A DNA stretch of 64,000 nt from Marinobacter sp. SS5-14b. Its GTDB lineage: Bacteria; Pseudomonadota; Gammaproteobacteria; Pseudomonadales; Oleiphilaceae. The notes below the pieces were generated by a model, which was not told the origin of the DNA, did not search any database, and saw only the letters and a program-made list of their open reading frames with translations. The DNA is taken from positions 1 to 64,000 of the forward strand of contig NZ_JASSVM010000005.1 of the NCBI RefSeq assembly GCF_030541005.1, read 5' to 3'. The translations under genes and the position numbers were made by a program. This document shows positions 60,625 to 64,000 of this stretch, in pieces (the stretch's first letter is position 1; every line of letters begins with the position of its first letter).

Positions 60625-60981
60625 GTTCCACCTTTATTTTGTTGAACCGATATTAGCAATAGAATTACAGCGTACATATGTGCGCCGAATCTATACCAAC
60701 AAAGTCAACTAAACAATGTCCAATTAAGTTTTTTATAAACCAACACACAGACGAAAGATTACGTATGTACTCTAAATTAACTGGAGGACTTCGGGGGAGT
60801 CGGTTGGTGAGCTTTTCTGAAACCTTGCGGAGCCATGGATGGCGGAGCAGAGCGTACAGGGAGGTATTCACAGCGTGTTTCAGAAAAGCTCACCAACCGA
60901 CTCCCTTGCACCAAAACTCAAAACCAAAAAAACGGGCGCCCGAAGGCGCCCGTTCTCAATGCATCATTCAAAAACCCAATC
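60625..60981. other. Intergenic region holding repeat E and an AT-rich stretch
   Basis: A 357-bp gap. The left part (60625-60780) is markedly AT-rich compared with the surroundings and must include the desaturase promoter. The right part holds repeat copy E and, at 60933-60957, a short inverted pair CGGGCGCC...GGCGCCCG (after a run of A's, before TTCTC) that may terminate the response-regulator gene or an opposite transcript. No supported gene. Confidence 0.55.
60795..60905 (+). repeat. Long-armed hairpin repeat, copy E
   Basis: Perfect 29-bp arms (60795-60823 and 60877-60905), 53-nt core. GGA stem-loops on the plus strand at 60832-60843 and 60855-60866 (TAC-AGGGAG-GTA), 23 nt apart. The orientation is opposite to that of the adjacent genes, both on the minus strand. 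Confidence 0.9.
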
Positions 60982-61647
60982 TCAGCTCCCCGAAAGCGAC
61001 TGCTCCGAAGGATCCAACTCCATCTGCTGAATGGCAATAACCGCCTGAGTCCGGTTACGAACCCCCAGCTTGCGGAACACCGCGGTGATGTGGGCCTTGA
61101 TGGTGGCTTCCGACACATCCAGATCGTAAGCGATCTGCTTGTTCAGAAGCCCCTCGGCCAGCATACCCAGCACCCGGAACTGCTGCGGCGTGAGAGACGC
61201 CAGGCGTTCCGAGAAATCCGTAGGCTCAGACTGCATCCGCTCGATCTTGTCGGCAACACCCTCCGGCAGCCACACATCGCCCTCCAGAACCGCCTGAATG
61301 GCCTCGGTAATGGTCGGCAGCGGCGCGCTTTTGGGAATGAAGCCAGATGCACCGTAATCCACCGAGCGGCGCATAACCTGCAAGTCTTCCGAGCCGGACA
61401 CAACCACCACGGGCAAACCCGGGTACTGGCCACGCATAAACACCAGGCCCGAGTAGCCGTGGGCACCCGGCATGTTGAGATCCAGCAGGATCAGGTCAGC
61501 GTCCGGGTTTGCCTCTACCGCCGCCTGCAGTGCCTTGATGCTGTCGACTTCAACCGTTCCGGCATCCGGCACCGCCTGATTGACCGCCTGTTTCAATGCT
61601 GCCCGAAACAGCGGGTGATCATCCGCGACGATAATTGTTTGTGTCAT
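60982..61647 (-). CDS. LuxR/NarL-type response regulator (ErdR/CrbR-like)
   Basis: A 221-residue response regulator: receiver domain (phospho-acceptor Asp56 in LILLDLNMPG, acidic pair Asp9-Asp10, Lys in FIPKSAP) and a C-terminal LuxR HTH ('LTPQQFRVLGMLAEGLLNKQ', 'VSEATIKAHITAVFRKLGV'). In Pseudomonas the homologous ErdR/CrbR regulators activate acetyl-CoA synthetase. Here it lies 42 nt after acs on the same strand, supporting acetate control. No sensor kinase is in the window. Confidence 0.92.
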   Translation of the reverse strand: MTQTIIVADDHPLFRAALKQAVNQAVPDAGTVEVDSIKALQAAVEANPDADLILLDLNMPGAHGYSGLVFMRGQYPGLPVVVVSGSEDLQVMRRSVDYGASGFIPKSAPLPTITEAIQAVLEGDVWLPEGVADKIERMQSEPTDFSERLASLTPQQFRVLGMLAEGLLNKQIAYDLDVSEATIKAHITAVFRKLGVRNRTQAVIAIQQMELDPSEQSLSGS

Positions 61648-61689
61648 TCCACACAGTCCTCACAGGTTATTGGCCGTCTTCAGCCAGCG

Positions 61690-63639
61690 TTACTTGAACG
61701 CCCGGCTGTCGATCAGCTCATCCACTACGCCCGGATCAGCCAACGTGGAGGTATCTCCAAGCTGATCGTGCTCATTAGCGGCAATCTTACGCAAAATCCG
61801 ACGCATAATCTTGCCAGATCGTGTTTTTGGCAGCCCAGGTGCCCACTGAATCACATCCGGAGAGGCAATCGGGCCAATTTCCTTACGAACCCACTGCACC
61901 AACTCCTTCTTCAGTTCATCAGAAGGCTCTTCGCCTTGCACCAGGGTGACGTAAACGTAGATGCCCTGTCCTTTGATCTCATGGGGATAGCCAACAACCG
62001 CCGCTTCGGCAACCTTGTCATGAGAAACCAGCGCACTCTCCACCTCCGCCGTACCGAGGCGGTGGCCGGATACGTTCAGCACGTCGTCTACACGGCCGGT
62101 GATCCAGTAATAGCCGTCTTCATCACGGCGGGCGCCGTCACCAGTGAAGTACATGCCCTTGTAGGTACTGAAGTAAGTCTGGATGAAACGCTCGTGGTCA
62201 CCGTAAATGGTGCGCATCTGGCCGGGCCAGCTGTCCAGGATAACCAGGTTGCCTTCCGTTTTGCCTTCCAGAATATTGCCTTCGTTATCCACCAGAGCCG
62301 GCTGCACACCAAAGAACGGCTTGGTTGCAGAGCCTGGCTTAAGATCTACGGCACCGGGCAGCGGCGAAATCAGGATGCCACCGGTTTCGGTTTGCCACCA
62401 GGTGTCCACAATCGGGCACTTGCCGTTACCGATCACGCGGTGGTACCACTCCCAGGCTTCGGGGTTGATCGGCTCGCCCACGGAACCCAGCAACTTCAGG
62501 CTCTCGCGTGTGGTGCCGTTCATGCAGGATTCGCCTTCCGCCATCAGGGCGCGGATCGCTGTAGGAGCGGTGTAGAGGATGTTGACCTTATGCTTGTCAA
62601 CCACCTGCCCCATCCGAGAGCTGTCCGGGTAGTTCGGCACGCCTTCAAACAGAACGGTGACGGCACCATTGGCCAGCGGGCCGTAAAGGATGTAACTGTG
62701 GCCGGTCACCCAACCGAAGTCGGCCGTACACCAGTAAACGTCACCATCGTGATAATCGAACACATACTGATGGGTCATGGAAACATACACCATGTACCCA
62801 CCGGTGGTGTGCAGAACACCTTTCGGTGCACCGGTAGAGCCAGAGGTGTACAGCATGAACAGCGGATCTTCCGCGCCCATGGGCTCCGGCTGACACTCGG
62901 CCGATGCATTTTTCATCAGATCTTCATAGCGCGCATCGCGCTCATCGTTCCAGGGCACCTGGTCATTGCCCGTGCGGGTGACCACGATAACGCGATCAAC
63001 CTTGGCTTCACCCTCGTGCTTCAGGGCCGCATCAACGTTTTTCTTCAGCGGGATCGCACGGCCACCGCGCAAACCTTCATCCGCGGTCACCACATAGCGG
63101 GACTTACCATTGGCAATACGGGCCGCCAGTGCTTCCGGAGAGAAGCCCCCAAACACAACCGAATGAATGGCACCGATGCGGGCGCAGGCCAACATGGCGA
63201 CTGCCGTTTCAACAATCATCGGCATGTAGATAGTGACGACATCGCCCTTCTTCACACCCTGATCTTTCAGGACGTTGGCGAATTTACAGGTTTCTTCGTA
63301 TAGCTCGCGGTAGGTCACATTGCGAGACACGGATGGGTCATCACCCTCGAAGATAATAGCGGTCTGGTCACCACGCTTCTCAAGGTGGCGATCCAGGCAG
63401 TTGGCCGAGGCATTCAATACGCCATCTTCGAACCACTTGATGGACAGGTTATTGTAATCGTAGGTGCTGTTCTTAACCTTGGTAAACGGTTTGATCCAGT
63501 CAATACGCTTGCCATGCTCGCCCCAGAATACGTCGGGTTGCTCTACGGATTGGCGATACATGTCTTCGTACTGTGCTCCGGAAACCAGTGCCCTTTCGGC
63601 CACTTCCGGACTCACCGGGTATACCTGTTTATCTGTCAT
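61690..63639 (-). CDS. acs: Acetyl-CoA synthetase
   Basis: A 649-residue AMP-forming acetate-CoA ligase. Motifs include '[19 protein letters not shown]' (AMP/ATP loop), '[10 protein letters not shown]' and '[18 protein letters not shown]', with the acetylatable Lys in '[13 protein letters not shown]' near the C terminus. Length is normal for Acs. GGGGGAG precedes the ATG. It is followed by the likely dedicated response regulator and feeds acetate into the TCA/glyoxylate routes. Confidence 0.97.
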   Translation of the reverse strand: MTDKQVYPVSPEVAERALVSGAQYEDMYRQSVEQPDVFWGEHGKRIDWIKPFTKVKNSTYDYNNLSIKWFEDGVLNASANCLDRHLEKRGDQTAIIFEGDDPSVSRNVTYRELYEETCKFANVLKDQGVKKGDVVTIYMPMIVETAVAMLACARIGAIHSVVFGGFSPEALAARIANGKSRYVVTADEGLRGGRAIPLKKNVDAALKHEGEAKVDRVIVVTRTGNDQVPWNDERDARYEDLMKNASAECQPEPMGAEDPLFMLYTSGSTGAPKGVLHTTGGYMVYVSMTHQYVFDYHDGDVYWCTADFGWVTGHSYILYGPLANGAVTVLFEGVPNYPDSSRMGQVVDKHKVNILYTAPTAIRALMAEGESCMNGTTRESLKLLGSVGEPINPEAWEWYHRVIGNGKCPIVDTWWQTETGGILISPLPGAVDLKPGSATKPFFGVQPALVDNEGNILEGKTEGNLVILDSWPGQMRTIYGDHERFIQTYFSTYKGMYFTGDGARRDEDGYYWITGRVDDVLNVSGHRLGTAEVESALVSHDKVAEAAVVGYPHEIKGQGIYVYVTLVQGEEPSDELKKELVQWVRKEIGPIASPDVIQWAPGLPKTRSGKIMRRILRKIAANEHDQLGDTSTLADPGVVDELIDSRAFK

Positions 63640-63927
63640 TGTGCTCCCCCTTATTCAGAGTCTGTTGTCGTTATCGGTTATTAGATTCAGGGTGGACGGG
63701 CGGACCGCGCCCAGGTAAGACGGATACCCGTAGTTCAACATGTGTGCCACTGCACAATGAATTAGACTAACGTCCAACGGAATATCTGAACAACCGTAAA
63801 ACCACGCCAGAAACGGCGGAAACAGCGGCGATCACGCTCAAACGTTCCGAAAAATACCGATCCGGACACTCAAGAAAAAGCATAGTTCGTCAGCGTGGAA
63901 TAGCAAAAGAGAGAATACTGGCAAGGG
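63640..63927. other. Upstream region of acs
   Basis: About 290 bp before acs with no gene. It must hold the acs promoter and any binding site of the neighbouring response regulator. I could not assign -35/-10 boxes or an operator with confidence. Confidence 0.5.
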
Positions 63928-63955
63928 CGGCCCGGAGCGGGGTTGCTCCGGGCCG
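63928..63955 (-). terminator. GC-rich hairpin after the right-edge gene
   Basis: CGGCCCGGAGC (63928-63938) pairs with GCTCCGGGCCG (63945-63955), 11 bp with a 6-nt loop, located 18-45 nt beyond the stop of the partial minus-strand gene. No U-tract is evident, so it may be factor-assisted. Confidence 0.55.
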
Positions 63956-63972
63956 GTCGGGCAGAAAAACGA

Positions 63973-64000
63973 TCAGGCGGCTTGTTTGCGCTGCCGTAAG
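63973..64000 (-). CDS. C-terminal end of a minus-strand gene (partial, right edge)
   Basis: The last 28 bases read on the minus strand as LRQRKQAA followed by TGA at 63975-63973, with a GC-rich hairpin after it. This looks like the tail of a gene beyond the edge, upstream of acs. Too short to name. Confidence 0.35.

Noticed and set aside
29873..60905. Reading the hairpin repeats as a CRISPR array, ERIC or REP elements
   Set aside because: Copies are dispersed over 31 kb rather than regularly spaced, and neither the core nor the variable arms match the ERIC or REP patterns I know.
29873..60905. Reading the hairpin repeats as simple rho-independent terminators
   Set aside because: No U-tract follows the arms, the loop is about 53 nt and conserved, and some copies are upstream of or antisense to the neighbouring genes.
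60835..63303. Very long plus-strand frame (822 codons) covering acs and the response regulator
   Set aside because: It lies antisense to two clear conserved genes and has no domain pattern; it results from high-GC codon bias in the opposite frame.
1..64000. tRNA, rRNA, riboswitch or transposase genes
   Set aside because: I looked for cloverleaf-like GGTTCGAATCC segments, known riboswitch cores and DDE transposase frames and saw none that could be supported.

Overview
The window looks like a chromosomal segment of a marine gammaproteobacterium, most likely Marinobacter or a close relative. This rests on gene content (OsmC-YcaO fusion, YeeN-type YebC, acetyl-CoA synthetase beside a LuxR-type response regulator, lipid-catabolism genes, a hydroxamate-siderophore locus) and moderately high GC; no rRNA or other phylogenetic marker is present. 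There are about 60 protein genes in short operons on both strands. I found no tRNA, rRNA, CRISPR array, prophage or insertion sequence.

Layout. 1-6.2 kb: start of a T6SS VgrG, SRPBCC protein, YebC-like regulator, glutamine amidotransferase, PLD-family protein, methyltransferase, AraC regulator. 6.3-9.3 kb: two secreted proteins separated by strong hairpins. 9.5-17.8 kb: esterase, GGDEF-EAL protein, LysE exporter, CPBP protease, dienoyl-CoA isomerase, RNase Z, MtfA peptidase. 17.8-24.4 kb: OsmC-YcaO fusion, diguanylate cyclase, lipid kinase, SelW-like protein, quinone-reductase-like flavoprotein, methyltransferase, PCu(A)C copper chaperone. 24.5-27.7 kb: E1alpha-E1beta-E2 of a 2-oxoacid dehydrogenase, without E3. 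28-30.5 kb: small housekeeping genes. 30.6-39.2 kb: an iron block, with a Fur-box-preceded ABC exporter, an overlapping hydroxamate uptake operon (ATPase, binding protein, fused permease, FhuF reductase) and a convergent TonB receptor. 39.4-46.4 kb: sugar dehydrogenase, GFA protein, tandem GST-fold protein, PBP4, DUF4397 lipoprotein and others. 46.5-52.6 kb: a lipid-catabolism cluster (two SDRs, histidine phosphatase, APH-type kinase, ACAD10/11-type acyl-CoA dehydrogenase, divergent LysR) that resembles the 4-hydroxyacyl-CoA phosphorylation route. 52.5-59.3 kb: EAL protein, beta-decarboxylating dehydrogenase, two aminotransferases, 2-hydroxyacid dehydrogenase. 59.5-64 kb: fatty acid desaturase, response regulator, acetyl-CoA synthetase, and the tail of one more gene.

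The most unusual signal is a family of five intergenic elements of about 109-115 bp (29.9, 50.0, 50.2, 59.4 and 60.8 kb). Each has a 53-54 nt conserved core between two 28-31 bp arms that are complementary within a copy but differ between copies. On one strand each core carries two small stem-loops with an apical ANGGA motif, 23-24 nt apart. One copy reads GUACAGGGAUGU, which fits the CsrA/RsmA SELEX consensus RUACARGGAUGU. I propose that these are CsrA/RsmA-binding RNA modules or a mobile element carrying such modules; transcription and binding are untested and copy orientations are mixed.
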